Part shown: piece by piece, positions 32,769-41,821 of the stretch
Layout: each line of letters opens with the position of its first letter
Position numbering within the stretch: position 1 is the stretch's first letter
Assembly (NCBI GenBank): GCA_934692665.1
Contig: CAKUUG010000001.1
Coordinates: 80,215-144,214, forward strand
Direction: 5' to 3'
Length of the DNA: 64,000 nucleotides
From: an uncultured Candidatus Melainabacteria bacterium
Lineage (GTDB): Bacteria; Cyanobacteriota; Vampirovibrionia; Gastranaerophilales; Gastranaerophilaceae
Notes under the pieces: generated by a model
Database searches by the model: none
The model's input: the letters and a program-made list of their open reading frames with translations, nothing else
What the model was told of the DNA's origin: nothing
Position numbers and translations under genes: made by a program

Positions 32769-33275
32769 TTATATTTCTATTTCGCTTTTAAGATTATTAT
32801 ATAATTCTCTGTATTTTTTATCAAAAATATTTTCGCTCCACATAATAAGAGCACTCTCGTTGTTGTCTTGATAGTAATTTTTTCTTAAACCCAGAGATTT
32901 AAATCCGAATTTTTCATAAAGATGTATTGCTTTTTCGTTAGAGACTCTGACTTCTAATGTTATGTATTTTATTTTTTCTTTGTAACATTCATCAATAGCA
33001 TTCAAAAGCAATCTGTGAGCGAGCTTTTTGTTTTGATAATCCGGATGAACAGACAAATTCGTAACATGGGCTTCGTCTATTATTTTCCAAATACCAATAT
33101 AGCCTACACATTTTCTTTCGGAATTTAAAATGCAATAGTATGAAGAAATTTTGTTATTCAATTCGGTAACAAACGAATCTTTTGACCAATGATGCCTGCC
33201 ATAGCAAAGCTCTTCTATGACCAAAATGTCGTCTATATTTTTATGTTCCATTTTTTGAATAGAAAATTCTTCCAT
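32769..33275 (-). CDS. rimI: Ribosomal protein S18 alanine N-acetyltransferase-like GNAT protein
   Basis: The 168-aa GNAT enzyme transfers acetyl from acetyl-CoA to an N-terminal amine. Motif A is HVTNLSVHPDYQNKKLAHRLL (acetyl-CoA pyrophosphate loop, here N-K-K-L-A instead of the usual R-x-x-G-x-G/A), and YITLEVRVSNEKAIHLYEKFGF is the RimI hallmark with the NxxAxxLYxKxGF block. The length is close to the RimI norm of about 150. It is cotranscribed with the BioY-like gene. Other GNAT substrates cannot be excluded. Confidence 0.85.
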   Translation of the reverse strand: MEEFSIQKMEHKNIDDILVIEELCYGRHHWSKDSFVTELNNKISSYYCILNSERKCVGYIGIWKIIDEAHVTNLSVHPDYQNKKLAHRLLLNAIDECYKEKIKYITLEVRVSNEKAIHLYEKFGFKSLGLRKNYYQDNNESALIMWSENIFDKKYRELYNNLKSEIEI

Positions 33276-33305
33276 AAAAATATAATATCAAAAATTTGAA
33301 AAAAA

Positions 33306-33767
33306 TTAAAATGCTTCTGATACTTTAAATGATTGATGTTCGATATTGTGTGCTTCAAAATCGATTAAACCACGATTTAGTTGCGAATATCTGGCATCTT
33401 TTGAGTTAAATTTCTTTTTCAAAAATTCATAAGAAATTTTAGGGTCACATTGTTCGCCACAAGTAAACAAATCAACTGCAGCATAACCAAATTCAGGCCA
33501 TGTATGGATTGCTAAATGGCTTTCTGAAATAATAACAACACCCGATACGCCATGTGGCATAAACAAATGAAAACATTTATTAACTATGGTTGCACCACAC
33601 TCCAGTGCAGCTTCCAGCATATATTTTTCGACCAATTCCGGATTATTTAAGACATTTGGATCACATTCAAAAAATTCTGCTAGTATGTGTCTTCCTAGGT
33701 ACTGTGCATTTCCGACTTTCATTTTGTTTTCACAGTCTGTATTCATCATAGGTGTCATTATTGCCAA
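33306..33767 (-). CDS. speD: S-adenosylmethionine decarboxylase proenzyme
   Basis: SpeD makes decarboxylated AdoMet, the aminopropyl donor for spermidine. The autocleaved site is in IISESHLAIHTWPE: cut between Glu and Ser, with the Ser becoming the pyruvoyl group. The rest of the prokaryotic class 1B signature, YAAVDLFTCGEQCDP, is also present. The open frame starts at 33806, but a TTG at 33767 has GGGGG at 8 nt and gives 153 aa starting before MTPMMNTD; an ATG at 33758 is the alternative. The protein is somewhat longer than the usual 125-135 aa at its C-terminus. speE is not in the window. Confidence 0.9.
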   Translation of the reverse strand: MAIMTPMMNTDCENKMKVGNAQYLGRHILAEFFECDPNVLNNPELVEKYMLEAALECGATIVNKCFHLFMPHGVSGVVIISESHLAIHTWPEFGYAAVDLFTCGEQCDPKISYEFLKKKFNSKDARYSQLNRGLIDFEAHNIEHQSFKVSEAF

Positions 33768-33949
33768 TTCATATTCCCCCTTATTTTTTCTTTGTTGCAA
33801 GAACAATTATACACTATATCTAAAAACATACAAGAAATTTTTTTTACCATGTACGCAAAAAAATTAACATTTTTTAATCTTTTTTTTAAAAAAATACAAT
33901 ATTGTGCATTTTTACTAGTTCTGATATTTACAAAAAAATTCAAATTCCA

Positions 33950-33958
33950 TGGTATAAT
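33950..33958 (+). promoter_or_regulatory. Extended -10 promoter element for rubredoxin gene
   Basis: TGGTATAAT, a full extended -10, lies 26 bp upstream of the rubredoxin ATG. The -35 is weak (TTTACA at 33927, 20 bp away), as expected for extended -10 promoters. The same TGGTATAAT occurs at 18587-18595 and, on the other strand, before Mini-III. Confidence 0.5.
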
Positions 33959-33984
33959 CAAAAAAAAATAAAAAGGAGAAAAAA

Positions 33985-34143
33985 ATGGAAAAATACATTT
34001 GCGATTTGTGTGGTTATATCTATGACGAAGAACTTGGTGATCCGGATAATGGCGTTGAAGCTGGAACAAAATTTGAAGACGTTCCTGATTCTTGGGTTTG
34101 TCCATTATGCCAAGCAGACAAGAGTCAATTTTCTAAACAATAA
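33985..34143 (+). CDS. Rubredoxin
   Basis: The 52-aa electron carrier binds one iron by four cysteines: C6 and C9 (YICDLCGY) and C39 and C42 (WVCPLCQA). The conserved GxxxGxxFEDVPDxWVCP region is present. It has a strong AAAAGGAGAAA site. Rubredoxins serve oxygen and superoxide reductases and other redox enzymes, mostly in anaerobes, supporting an anaerobic lifestyle. No obvious redox partner is adjacent; the radical SAM gene follows 20 bp later but has its own TATAAT. Confidence 0.96.
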   Translation: MEKYICDLCGYIYDEELGDPDNGVEAGTKFEDVPDSWVCPLCQADKSQFSKQ

Positions 34144-34163
34144 TTTTTTGATATAATTTTTGT

Positions 34164-35084
34164 GTGGAAAAAAGATACTATCCTTACAGTCAATATTTAA
34201 GAAAAACTTTCAACAAAAAAGTCTACAAAATCACTCTAGATGCCGGTTTTTATTGTCCAAACAGAGATGGCACAATATCAAAGGGCGGATGTTTGTTTTG
34301 TGACGAGGTTGGAAGTTTTTCTCGTTGTAATGAACAAAAACTATCTATTAAAGAACAAATAGAATCAAGTATCGAAAAATTGTCTTCTCAATTTAAGGCA
34401 GAAGCGTTTATTGCTTATTTTCAATCATATTCAAATACTTATGCTCCTGTTGAAAAATTAAAAACAATTTATGATAGCGTATTTGAAAACGAAAAAATTG
34501 TCTCGATTTCAATAGGGACACGTCCTGACTGTGTTGATGGTGAAAAGCTTGATTTGATATCAAAATACCCCGAACCTTGGATAGAATATGGACTTCAAAG
34601 TGCAAAAGATGAAACTTTAAAATTTATCAATAGAGGACATGATTTTGAATGCTTCAAAAAAGCAGTTATTGAAACAAAAAAAAGAAATATAAAAGTCTGT
34701 GCCCACGTGATTTTGGGTTTTCCAAATGAAACCAAAGAAGATATGCTAAATACAGCTTATGAACTTTCAAAACTCAATATTGACGGCATAAAAATCCACA
34801 TGTTAACTATACTAAAAGATTCTCCACTTCTAAAATACTATAGTGAAAATCCGTTTTATTTGATGGATATGGAACAATACTGTTCTATTGTTTGTGATAT
34901 ATTGGAAATTCTTCCCAAAACCTGCAATATACAAAGAATAGCAGGAACGGGTTATTCAGAAACAACAATTGAGCCAAAATGGGTAAATCGAAGATTTGAA
35001 ATATTAAATTTGATAGACAAAATGATGCTTCAAAGAAACTCTTTCCAAGGTGATAAAATAGGGGTTTTAAAGGGATTAAAATAA
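34164..35084 (+). CDS. TIGR01212-type radical SAM protein (YhcC-like)
   Basis: The 306-aa protein has the unusual cluster motif of this family, C-x11-C-x2-C in CPNRDGTISKGGCLFC, and typical later segments (SIGTRPDCV, YGLQSAKDETLKFINRGH, CAHVILGFPNET). The function of the family is not established; it is a radical SAM enzyme that uses a 4Fe-4S cluster and AdoMet. The start is GTG at 34164 without a ribosome site, 6 bp after TATAAT at 34152-34157, so the transcript may be leaderless. Alternatively it may be read through from the rubredoxin gene. Confidence 0.85.
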   Translation: MEKRYYPYSQYLRKTFNKKVYKITLDAGFYCPNRDGTISKGGCLFCDEVGSFSRCNEQKLSIKEQIESSIEKLSSQFKAEAFIAYFQSYSNTYAPVEKLKTIYDSVFENEKIVSISIGTRPDCVDGEKLDLISKYPEPWIEYGLQSAKDETLKFINRGHDFECFKKAVIETKKRNIKVCAHVILGFPNETKEDMLNTAYELSKLNIDGIKIHMLTILKDSPLLKYYSENPFYLMDMEQYCSIVCDILEILPKTCNIQRIAGTGYSETTIEPKWVNRRFEILNLIDKMMLQRNSFQGDKIGVLKGLK

Positions 35085-35118
35085 TATATTTATTTTTGTA
35101 AAACTATTAAAAATTTTG

Positions 35119-35141
35119 TATCTTAAAAAGAAATTAAGATA
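35119..35141 (+). promoter_or_regulatory. 8-bp inverted repeat before the response regulator
   Basis: TATCTTAA (35119-35126) and TTAAGATA (35134-35141), 7-nt spacer, end 12 bp before the ATG. It could be a 5' UTR hairpin or an operator for the regulator itself. Confidence 0.35.
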
Positions 35142-35153
35142 TAGAATTTTGTT

Positions 35154-35873
35154 ATGAATAAGATTTTGATTATTGATGACGATGTCGCAATTTGCGAACT
35201 TATAAAAGTAAATTTGGAGTTGTGCGGATATAATGCATTTTATGCTACTGACCCTATAAAGGGTTTTGCCCTAATTTTACAAGAAAGTCCGAATTTGGTT
35301 ATTTTGGATGTTATGATGGGAAAAGTGAACGGTTATGATGTAGCGAAAAAAATTCGTCAAACTCAAGGTATAGAAAAAACGCCTATTATTATGCTTACGG
35401 CACTTTCTGAATTAAATAACAAACTAGAAGGGTTTAACTCAGGCGTTGATGATTATTTAACAAAACCTTTTGAAATAGAAGAATTGAAAGCAAGAGTTCT
35501 GGCTCTTTTGAACCGCACAGGACAAGAGCTTCCATCTTTGAGAGTGAAAGAAGTTTTGCAAAAAGGCGATATAACGCTTATTCCTGAGAGTTATTCGGTT
35601 CAAATAATAGACAAAACAACGCAATTAACCCCGATAGAGTTTGAAATCTTGAGCGTTTTAATGCAAAAAGAAGGTTCAATGGTTTCGTCTTCTGAACTAT
35701 TAAAAGAAGTGTGGGGGTATAACAGTGATGGAGCTGATACAGTAGATACAATAAGAGTTCATATTACGCATTTAAGAGCAAAAATAAACAAAATTTCAAC
35801 AGAAAAAAATAAATACATAAAAACAATCTATGGTGGCGGCTATAGACTTTTGGCTGATGGTACAGAAAAGTAA
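35154..35873 (+). CDS. OmpR/PhoB-family response regulator
   Basis: The 239-aa protein has a receiver domain (about 1-118) with acidic pocket IIDDDVAICE, phosphoacceptor Asp in NLVILDVMMGK, and the conserved Thr/Lys (MLTALS, LTKPFEIEE). A winged-helix DNA-binding domain follows (about 145-235; LTPIEFEILSVL, DTVDTIRVHITHLRAKI, TIYGGGYRL). It is of the RpaB/PhoB type. No histidine kinase is adjacent. Its stop overlaps the ATG of the CtpA-type protease (TAATG). Confidence 0.93.
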   Translation: MNKILIIDDDVAICELIKVNLELCGYNAFYATDPIKGFALILQESPNLVILDVMMGKVNGYDVAKKIRQTQGIEKTPIIMLTALSELNNKLEGFNSGVDDYLTKPFEIEELKARVLALLNRTGQELPSLRVKEVLQKGDITLIPESYSVQIIDKTTQLTPIEFEILSVLMQKEGSMVSSSELLKEVWGYNSDGADTVDTIRVHITHLRAKINKISTEKNKYIKTIYGGGYRLLADGTEK

Positions 35874-37132
35874 TGAAAATTGATTTTAACAAAAAAAGAC
35901 TGGTGCAAATTGTAGTTGTTGGACTGATTTCTGTTTTGTTTTTTTTGTCGCAAAGAAGAATAGAAACAAAACACATAAACAGGGTAAACAATCTATCAGA
36001 AACCAACATAATAAATGACAAACAGGTTTCTTCCAAACAATTATTTTTTGAATCGTGGAACGATATAAAAAACAACTATTATATTTCTGATTTAAACAAA
36101 CAAAATTGGACAAAATGGAAAAAAAGATACATAAACAAAATCAAAACCACGGAAGACGCTTATGTTGCGATAAATTCAATGATTGCTTCTTTAGATGATT
36201 CGTATTCAAAATTTTTGTCAAAAGAAGAATTTCAAGAACAAAACAGTGCAATTAATTCAAAATTGTACGGTATCGGAATAAATATAGCTTCTATTTCGGG
36301 AAAAATATTTGTTGCAAATGTAATAGAAAACACACCTGCCCAAAATGCCGATATAAGATCGGGAGATATAATATTAAAAGTCAACAATACCGATATAAAC
36401 GGAAATTCGATATACGAAGCAGCAAAACTAATCAGAGGCAACTTAAATCAGCCGCTAACTTTGGAATTGTTAAGAGGTAATGAAAAATTTTCAAAAGTTT
36501 TAAAAAGACAAGAAATAAAAATAAAAACAATTGAAGCAAAAAAAATATCGGACAATATAGGCTATATCAGGATATCCAGTTTTATTGGACAAGATACGCC
36601 AAGAGATTTTATTATAGCTCTAAACAGACTTCTTGATGCAAAAGGGCTTATTATTGACGTTAGAGGAAATTCAGGCGGATTGTTTCAAAATGCTATTGTT
36701 ATTTCAAATTTATTTATGAAAAGCGGCACTATCGTAAATGTTGTCGCAAGAAAAGGTAAAAAAAATATCTACAATGCAAAAGACGAAGGTTGTATCTATG
36801 AAAACCCCGTTGTTGTTTTGATTGATTCTTCTTCAGCTTCGAGTTCGGAGATTTTGGCTTCTGCTCTGCAAGACAACAAAAGAGCGACATTAATAGGCAC
36901 AAGAACCTATGGAAAGGGTTTGGTACAAAAGGTATTTTCTATGCCAAATAAAACCGGTATGAACCTTACGATTGCAAAGTATTTGACACCAAACGGCACC
37001 GATATAAACAAAAACGGCATAAAACCTGATTATGTTGTAACATTAAGCCACGACGATTTTATTAACAACAACGATTCTCAATTAAATTATGCAAAAAACT
37101 TTTTGGAGAAAAAAATTTCTACTAATCTGTGA
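35873..37132 (+). CDS. C-terminal processing peptidase (S41, CtpA-type)
   Basis: The 419-aa protein has a single N-terminal membrane anchor (about residues 10-28), a PDZ domain (about 130-215; GIGINIASISGKIFVANVI, GDIILKVNNTDI), and an S41 protease domain with catalytic Ser in SSSASSSEILASALQ and Lys in GTRTYGKGLVQ. It probably acts in the periplasm on C-terminal ends, like CtpA/Prc. It is translationally coupled to the response regulator, which suggests that the pair acts in envelope control, though a direct link is inference. Confidence 0.92.
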   Translation: MKIDFNKKRLVQIVVVGLISVLFFLSQRRIETKHINRVNNLSETNIINDKQVSSKQLFFESWNDIKNNYYISDLNKQNWTKWKKRYINKIKTTEDAYVAINSMIASLDDSYSKFLSKEEFQEQNSAINSKLYGIGINIASISGKIFVANVIENTPAQNADIRSGDIILKVNNTDINGNSIYEAAKLIRGNLNQPLTLELLRGNEKFSKVLKRQEIKIKTIEAKKISDNIGYIRISSFIGQDTPRDFIIALNRLLDAKGLIIDVRGNSGGLFQNAIVISNLFMKSGTIVNVVARKGKKNIYNAKDEGCIYENPVVVLIDSSSASSSEILASALQDNKRATLIGTRTYGKGLVQKVFSMPNKTGMNLTIAKYLTPNGTDINKNGIKPDYVVTLSHDDFINNNDSQLNYAKNFLEKKISTNL

Positions 37133-37162
37133 TAAAATATACTAGTATTTTTAGGAGTTTTT

Positions 37163-38098
37163 ATGATTGCTATTTTGATTAGTTTTTTATTACTTATTTT
37201 AGGTTTTGTATTAATGGTAAAAGGTGCGGACTTTTTTATAGAAGGTGCAAGTTCTCTTGCTTTGAAATTGAAAATTCCACAAATCGTAATAGGATTAACT
37301 ATAGTAGCGATGGGTACAAGTGCACCGGAGGCTGCCGTTAGTATAACATCTGCCCTAAAAGATACAGCAGGCATTGCGATAGGTAATGTCGTAGGTTCTA
37401 ATATTGTAAATGTTCTTTTGATTCTGGGTGTAACAGCAATTATGACTACTCTTCCTATTCAAAAAAATACAATAAAATACGAAATCCCTTTTACTTGTTT
37501 TGTTAGCGTATTGTTGGTTTGGATGGGATATTATTTTCACATCATAAACAGATTGTGTGCTTTTATTTTTATTGTTTTATTTGTTTTGTTTTTGCTGTAT
37601 TTACTTAAAATAGCAAAAAATGTCGAAGAAGTTGACGAAAACGCTTCTAATTTGTCAGGAGTGAAAGTCGCTTTATTTGTAATAGGCGGTATTTTGGCAC
37701 TTGTTTGGGGCAGCGATTTAACTGTAAACAATGCAATACAAATTGCTCATAAAATCGGTGTTTCAGATAGAATCATCGGTCTTACAGTTGTTGCTATTGG
37801 TACGAGTTTGCCTGAACTTGTTACTTGTATAATTGCAGCTATAAAAAAACAAGCAGATTTAGCTATTGGAAATATCATTGGTTCAAACATTTTCAATATT
37901 TTGTTTGTTTTGGGTTTGGCAGGTTTGATACAACCGATGAAATTTGAAAGAGCATTTTTATTTGATGGAATAATAATGGTGCTTGCTATTTTGCTTTTAT
38001 TTATTTATACGGTTAAAAAACGTCACCTAACCAGACTTCAAGGTATTAGTTTTTTATTGTTGTACATAGTTTATACGGTTTGTATGGTTTTAAAATAA
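37163..38098 (+). CDS. Na+/Ca2+ exchanger family protein (CaxA/YrbG-type)
   Basis: The 311-aa protein has about ten membrane helices and the two alpha repeats of the cation/Ca2+ exchanger family: GTSAPEAAVSITSAL plus GNVVGSNIVNVLLILG, and GTSLPELVTCIIAAI plus GNIIGSNIFNILFVLG. The two acidic residues (PE in each) that bind the ion are intact. It moves Ca2+ out in exchange for Na+ (or K+), consistent with use of a sodium gradient that the decarboxylase pump could supply. It lies 30 bp after the protease and 1 bp before a glycosyltransferase. Confidence 0.93.
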   Translation: MIAILISFLLLILGFVLMVKGADFFIEGASSLALKLKIPQIVIGLTIVAMGTSAPEAAVSITSALKDTAGIAIGNVVGSNIVNVLLILGVTAIMTTLPIQKNTIKYEIPFTCFVSVLLVWMGYYFHIINRLCAFIFIVLFVLFLLYLLKIAKNVEEVDENASNLSGVKVALFVIGGILALVWGSDLTVNNAIQIAHKIGVSDRIIGLTVVAIGTSLPELVTCIIAAIKKQADLAIGNIIGSNIFNILFVLGLAGLIQPMKFERAFLFDGIIMVLAILLLFIYTVKKRHLTRLQGISFLLLYIVYTVCMVLK

Positions 38099-38099
38099 A

Positions 38100-39914
38100 A
38101 TGAAAAAAACAAAAATACTATCAGTTTTCTTTTTTTGTATGTTTGTTATTTCTATGATTTTTACAATCATAACACGATTTGATGACATTTCTGTTCCGTA
38201 TTTTAAAGGCATTAGAAAAAGTGTACAAGTTGATGTGATTTATAAAAATAAAATTACAAAAGTTTTCTATGATAACAAACTGCCTGATGTATCAATGAAA
38301 ATAAAAGAAAACCATTTTCTTTTTGGTGAAAATAAATACAAAAAAATATCAAAAATAAACATAGAAGACGTGTCTTCTATAAAAAATCTCCAAATATACA
38401 AAGAAAAACAAATAAAAAAATATGACAAAATTCCAAAAACAATAGAAATAAACAACGAAAAAAACCTAATCGAAAAATCAGCAATCTCGTTTTTGTCATT
38501 TTTTTATAACTATAAATTGTATTTGTTGTCTTATGTGTTTTTAATTTTGGCTGTAAGTTTTTCAAACATAAAATTCAACAACAAAGTCGTTTTCTGTTTG
38601 ATTAGTTTGTTGGGTGTATTATTTAGAATATTACAAATAAATGAAATTCCTTTCTGGGATGATGAAGTTTTTGTTTTGGTTCACACTTCAAATAGTGCAA
38701 AAATAGCTGATTTATTTAATGATCCGGGGAATCCGCCTTTGTTTTTTATATTGTTCAAGATTTGGAGAAATGTTTTTCAGAAAGAAGAATTTTTCAGATA
38801 TATAAGCGTGATAACAGGGCTTGTGTTTAATTTTTTCTTTTATATATACATAAAAAAATTTTTAAACGAAAAAAAAGCTCTTTTTGGGTATTTTGTTGTT
38901 TCAATTTCTTTGATTTTGATTTATTTTTCTCAAGAAATAAGATGTTACATGTTGCTGATGCTTTTTTCTATCTTGGGTGCGATTTTTTTGTTTGAATACA
39001 AAACTAAAAAAACAAAAATTCTTTATTTAATAAATTCTATTCTGCTTTTAAATACACATTTTTACGGATTTTTTATTTGGTTGTTTAATTTTGTTTTTGG
39101 AATAAGTATGTTCAAAAACAAAAAACAACGCCAAAAATCGTTTTTGATAAACAATATTGTTGCTTTTTTGGTGTTTATTCCTAATGTAATTTTTAAACAA
39201 AAAAGCATAAACTCAAATTTCAATACTTGGATACAATTGCCGCACTTTAGGGATTTTGTTCAGGTTTTGAAAGATTTTTCTTCTTCAATGCTGATTTTGG
39301 GTTTGTTTTTTGTTGTTTTGATTTTTGTTTATAAAAAAACGAAAAACCTCAGAAAAAGACTGTTTTTGAAATACAATTTTTTAGCAATCGCTTCTGTTAT
39401 TGTTTTTAGTTTTGTTTTTTCTTATTTAATAAAGCCTGTTTTTTTGTATAGATACTTTTATGTTGTTTATCCTTTTTATTTGGCTTTGTGCGTTTTTGTC
39501 GTTTGTTTTGAATACAAGACAATACTAAGATTCTTTTTACAGTTTTCGTTTTTTATTTTGTTTGTGACAACGAGCAGATTAAATACCCAAAATCTCTACA
39601 ACAATTCAGATTTGTATTTTAATTTTATCAAACAAGACGCCGATTCTAATAAAAAAAACTACTTCTTTTTTAATAATACGGTAAAAAACTACCCTTTATA
39701 TGAAAATGCCCTAAAAAACAAAGGAGAAATAATATATCTTGCTGTAGATACAAAAGGTTTTATCGACATAAATCCTTTTGAATACGGGGTAAGAAAACCC
39801 TGTGTTTGTTATATTTTGAATTTGTATCTAAAAAACGAAGTATATAATAAAACAAACGCTGTCGATATATTCAAAACTCCTTTGGGTGTTATTTCAAAAG
39901 TGTCTTTTGATTAG
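38100..39914 (+). CDS. GT-C type membrane glycosyltransferase (PMT/ArnT-like)
   Basis: The 604-aa protein has about 10-12 hydrophobic helices. The first large external loop carries the GT-C acidic pair, IPFWDDEVFVLVH, near residue 185, and DPGNPPLFFILFKIW, typical of the PMT/ArnT group that transfers sugars from polyprenyl phosphate. A roughly 90-residue lysine-rich segment after the first helix is unusual. The role would be glycosylation of envelope lipid or protein. It starts 1 bp after the exchanger gene and overlaps the convergent hydrolase by 4 bp. Confidence 0.8.
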   Translation: MKKTKILSVFFFCMFVISMIFTIITRFDDISVPYFKGIRKSVQVDVIYKNKITKVFYDNKLPDVSMKIKENHFLFGENKYKKISKINIEDVSSIKNLQIYKEKQIKKYDKIPKTIEINNEKNLIEKSAISFLSFFYNYKLYLLSYVFLILAVSFSNIKFNNKVVFCLISLLGVLFRILQINEIPFWDDEVFVLVHTSNSAKIADLFNDPGNPPLFFILFKIWRNVFQKEEFFRYISVITGLVFNFFFYIYIKKFLNEKKALFGYFVVSISLILIYFSQEIRCYMLLMLFSILGAIFLFEYKTKKTKILYLINSILLLNTHFYGFFIWLFNFVFGISMFKNKKQRQKSFLINNIVAFLVFIPNVIFKQKSINSNFNTWIQLPHFRDFVQVLKDFSSSMLILGLFFVVLIFVYKKTKNLRKRLFLKYNFLAIASVIVFSFVFSYLIKPVFLYRYFYVVYPFYLALCVFVVCFEYKTILRFFLQFSFFILFVTTSRLNTQNLYNNSDLYFNFIKQDADSNKKNYFFFNNTVKNYPLYENALKNKGEIIYLAVDTKGFIDINPFEYGVRKPCVCYILNLYLKNEVYNKTNAVDIFKTPLGVISKVSFD

Positions 39915-40546
39915 CAATTTATACCAAAATAAGGATTGTAGTTTTTTTCATGGGATATTGTTGTTGGATAACCATGACCGGGGTAAACTGTTATATTTTC
40001 ATCCAAGGTAAAGAGTTTGTTTTTGATACTTTGTTCGATTTGTGCAAAATCTCCTCCGTACAAATCGCACCTTCCGACCGATTCTTTAAACAATGTGTCG
40101 CCTGAAAATAATTTGTCTCCAATTAAATAACAAACCCCGCCTTTTGAGTGGCCTTTTGTGTGAATGATTGTAATGGGAGTAGAACCTATAGTCAGGTTTT
40201 TTGTTTTTTCATCAATCAAAGCATCAACACAAGGTATTTCTATTTCGTTTATTTCTGCCATTGAACACTGAACTCCTACTTGGTTCAATAGGTCAATATC
40301 ATCTTTGTGTATCATTACAGGCACAATCGGAAAATGTTTCTTCATTTCTGAAACACAATAAACATGGTCAAAATGTCCATGGGTAATCAAAATATATTTT
40401 AAATTTAATTTTTCTTTTTTTATAAAGTTAACTATTTCAAAAACTCCACAAGTGCAGTCTATTAAAACAGCTTCTTTAGAAGTTTCATCATAAACTAAAT
40501 ATGTTGTTGCTCCAAAAATTCCGTTTGGAAAGGCTTTTATTTCCAT
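39911..40546 (-). CDS. Metallo-beta-lactamase fold hydrolase (glyoxalase II-like)
   Basis: The 211-aa protein has the binuclear metal motif H56-x-H58-x-D60-H61 (THGHFDHVY), then GHSKGGVCYL, GDTLF and VYPGHGYPTTI, the ligand order of the glyoxalase II/YcbL group. The C-terminal substrate domain of true glyoxalase II is missing, so it is more likely the YcbL/GloB2-type single-domain enzyme. Start ATG with GGAAATAAA. It follows and overlaps by 10 bp a small upstream gene. Confidence 0.9.
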   Translation of the reverse strand: MEIKAFPNGIFGATTYLVYDETSKEAVLIDCTCGVFEIVNFIKKEKLNLKYILITHGHFDHVYCVSEMKKHFPIVPVMIHKDDIDLLNQVGVQCSMAEINEIEIPCVDALIDEKTKNLTIGSTPITIIHTKGHSKGGVCYLIGDKLFSGDTLFKESVGRCDLYGGDFAQIEQSIKNKLFTLDENITVYPGHGYPTTISHEKNYNPYFGINC

Positions 40547-40779
40547 TTTATTTCCTTTTTCAAAAATTTTTCCATCTGCATTTTAGCACAACAAATTTTC
40601 TTTACAAAATCAAAAGGTTTCAAATCTCTATAAACTTCTAAAAGCAACAACTTCATTCTTTTGTCTGAAACATTAAAATGGCGTTGCAATTCTTTCAGAT
40701 ATCTGTTTAGATAATCTTTTATTTTGTAATTTGTATATGCTTCTTCAAGGTTTTGTTTTTTTGGAATAAATTTTCGCAT
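40537..40779 (-). CDS. Small basic protein of unknown function
   Basis: The 80-aa protein is lysine- and arginine-rich and mostly helical (LEEAYTNYKIKDYLNRYLKE). Two cysteines lie near the end (KKICCAKM). It overlaps the hydrolase gene by 10 bp, which supports its being translated. No family recognised. Confidence 0.55.
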   Translation of the reverse strand: MRKFIPKKQNLEEAYTNYKIKDYLNRYLKELQRHFNVSDKRMKLLLLEVYRDLKPFDFVKKICCAKMQMEKFLKKEIKWK

Positions 40780-40900
40780 TGTAGTTTAATTTTATAAAAT
40801 TTTGAGTATTATTACATTAGAAAAAATACCCAAAGAACAATGTACACATGTTTAAAATATTGTGTTATCATGTTTTTTGAGGATGAGTTTTTAATACTTT

Positions 40901-41806
40901 ATGACGATAATAAAAACAAATTTATATAAAATACTTTTGCTATTTGTTTGTATGGTATTTTTCTTGCCAAAAGCAGATGCAATCAGAATTGGGCTTATGG
41001 AAAATGTTGAAAAAACATACATAGGTTCAACCCAAAATGCAAAATTCATTGACGCAACAACAGGAAAATTACTTTTTATTTCGAGGTCTTTTTCTCCATA
41101 TTCAATAAAGGCATGGGATGATTCTATTGCAGTAAAAGTAAAAGGCAGATACTATGATTGCGACACGAATGCAATATATGTCCAAAATCCTGAGCATAAA
41201 GGTTTTCTTGCAACAAAAAGACGTTGGTATCGTGGAGATATGATAATTTACAATGTTGGAGGTACTCTGACTGTCGTAAATACTTTGCCTTTGGAAGAAT
41301 ATATAATGGGAGTCGTTCCATCAGAAATGCCTTCTAAGTGGAATTTTGAAGCTCATAAAGCCCAAGCAATCGCTGCAAGAAGTTATGCAATTGCAAATCT
41401 AAACAAAAGGCAAAGTCATGGCTACGATTTGAAAGATACTCCGGCGGATCAGGCTTATGGTGGTGCGAGCAGCGAAACTCTTCAAACAACAAGAGCGGTA
41501 TTATCCACAAGAGGAGAAGTTTTAACTTATGATAACAAAATAATCCCTGCATATTACCATGCTTCATCAGGTGGAAAAACAGCCTCTGCGGGAAAAGTCT
41601 GGAATCATGATTTGCCTTATATAAAATCTGTAGATGGTTTTGATTGGGGCATGAGAAAAAACGGGCATGGTGTCGGAATGAGTCAGCATGGTGCAAACAA
41701 CTTGGCAGGCAAAGGTTTTAGTGCAAGACAAATTTTGAGCTATTTTTATAAAGACATAAATTTCTCAAGACTAAAAGAGCCTGAAGATTCAGACGAAGAT
41801 GAATAA
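40901..41806 (+). CDS. SpoIID/LytB domain peptidoglycan protein
   Basis: The 301-aa protein has a signal peptide (hydrophobic LLLFVCMVFFLPKADA) and a SpoIID domain in the second half: EYIMGVVPSEMPSKWNFEAHKAQAIAARSYA is split over residues about 127-160, followed by DTPADQAYGG, YYHASSGGKTASA, and GHGVGMSQHGANNLAGKG. SpoIID proteins are lytic enzymes that remodel denuded glycan strands. The catalytic Glu in PSEMPS is present. The acidic C-terminus (EDSDEDE) is short. In non-sporulating bacteria this family serves cell-wall turnover. Confidence 0.88.
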   Translation: MTIIKTNLYKILLLFVCMVFFLPKADAIRIGLMENVEKTYIGSTQNAKFIDATTGKLLFISRSFSPYSIKAWDDSIAVKVKGRYYDCDTNAIYVQNPEHKGFLATKRRWYRGDMIIYNVGGTLTVVNTLPLEEYIMGVVPSEMPSKWNFEAHKAQAIAARSYAIANLNKRQSHGYDLKDTPADQAYGGASSETLQTTRAVLSTRGEVLTYDNKIIPAYYHASSGGKTASAGKVWNHDLPYIKSVDGFDWGMRKNGHGVGMSQHGANNLAGKGFSARQILSYFYKDINFSRLKEPEDSDEDE

Positions 41807-41820
41807 TGCTATAATTATTC
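41801..41820. terminator. Weak terminator-like hairpin after spoIID-domain gene
   Basis: GAATAAT (41801-41807) and ATTATTC (41814-41820) pair over 7 bp with a 6-nt loop, then GCTAGATTTTTATTTTT. The stem is AT-only and overlaps the stop codon, so activity is uncertain. Confidence 0.35.
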
Positions 41821-41821
41821 G

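Noticed and set aside
37139..37153. Recurrent AAAATACTAG/CTAGTATTTT near several gene starts (4880, 11655, 15045, 37140)
   Set aside because: Positions relative to genes differ and AT-rich sequence makes such matches likely; no consistent spacing to promoters.
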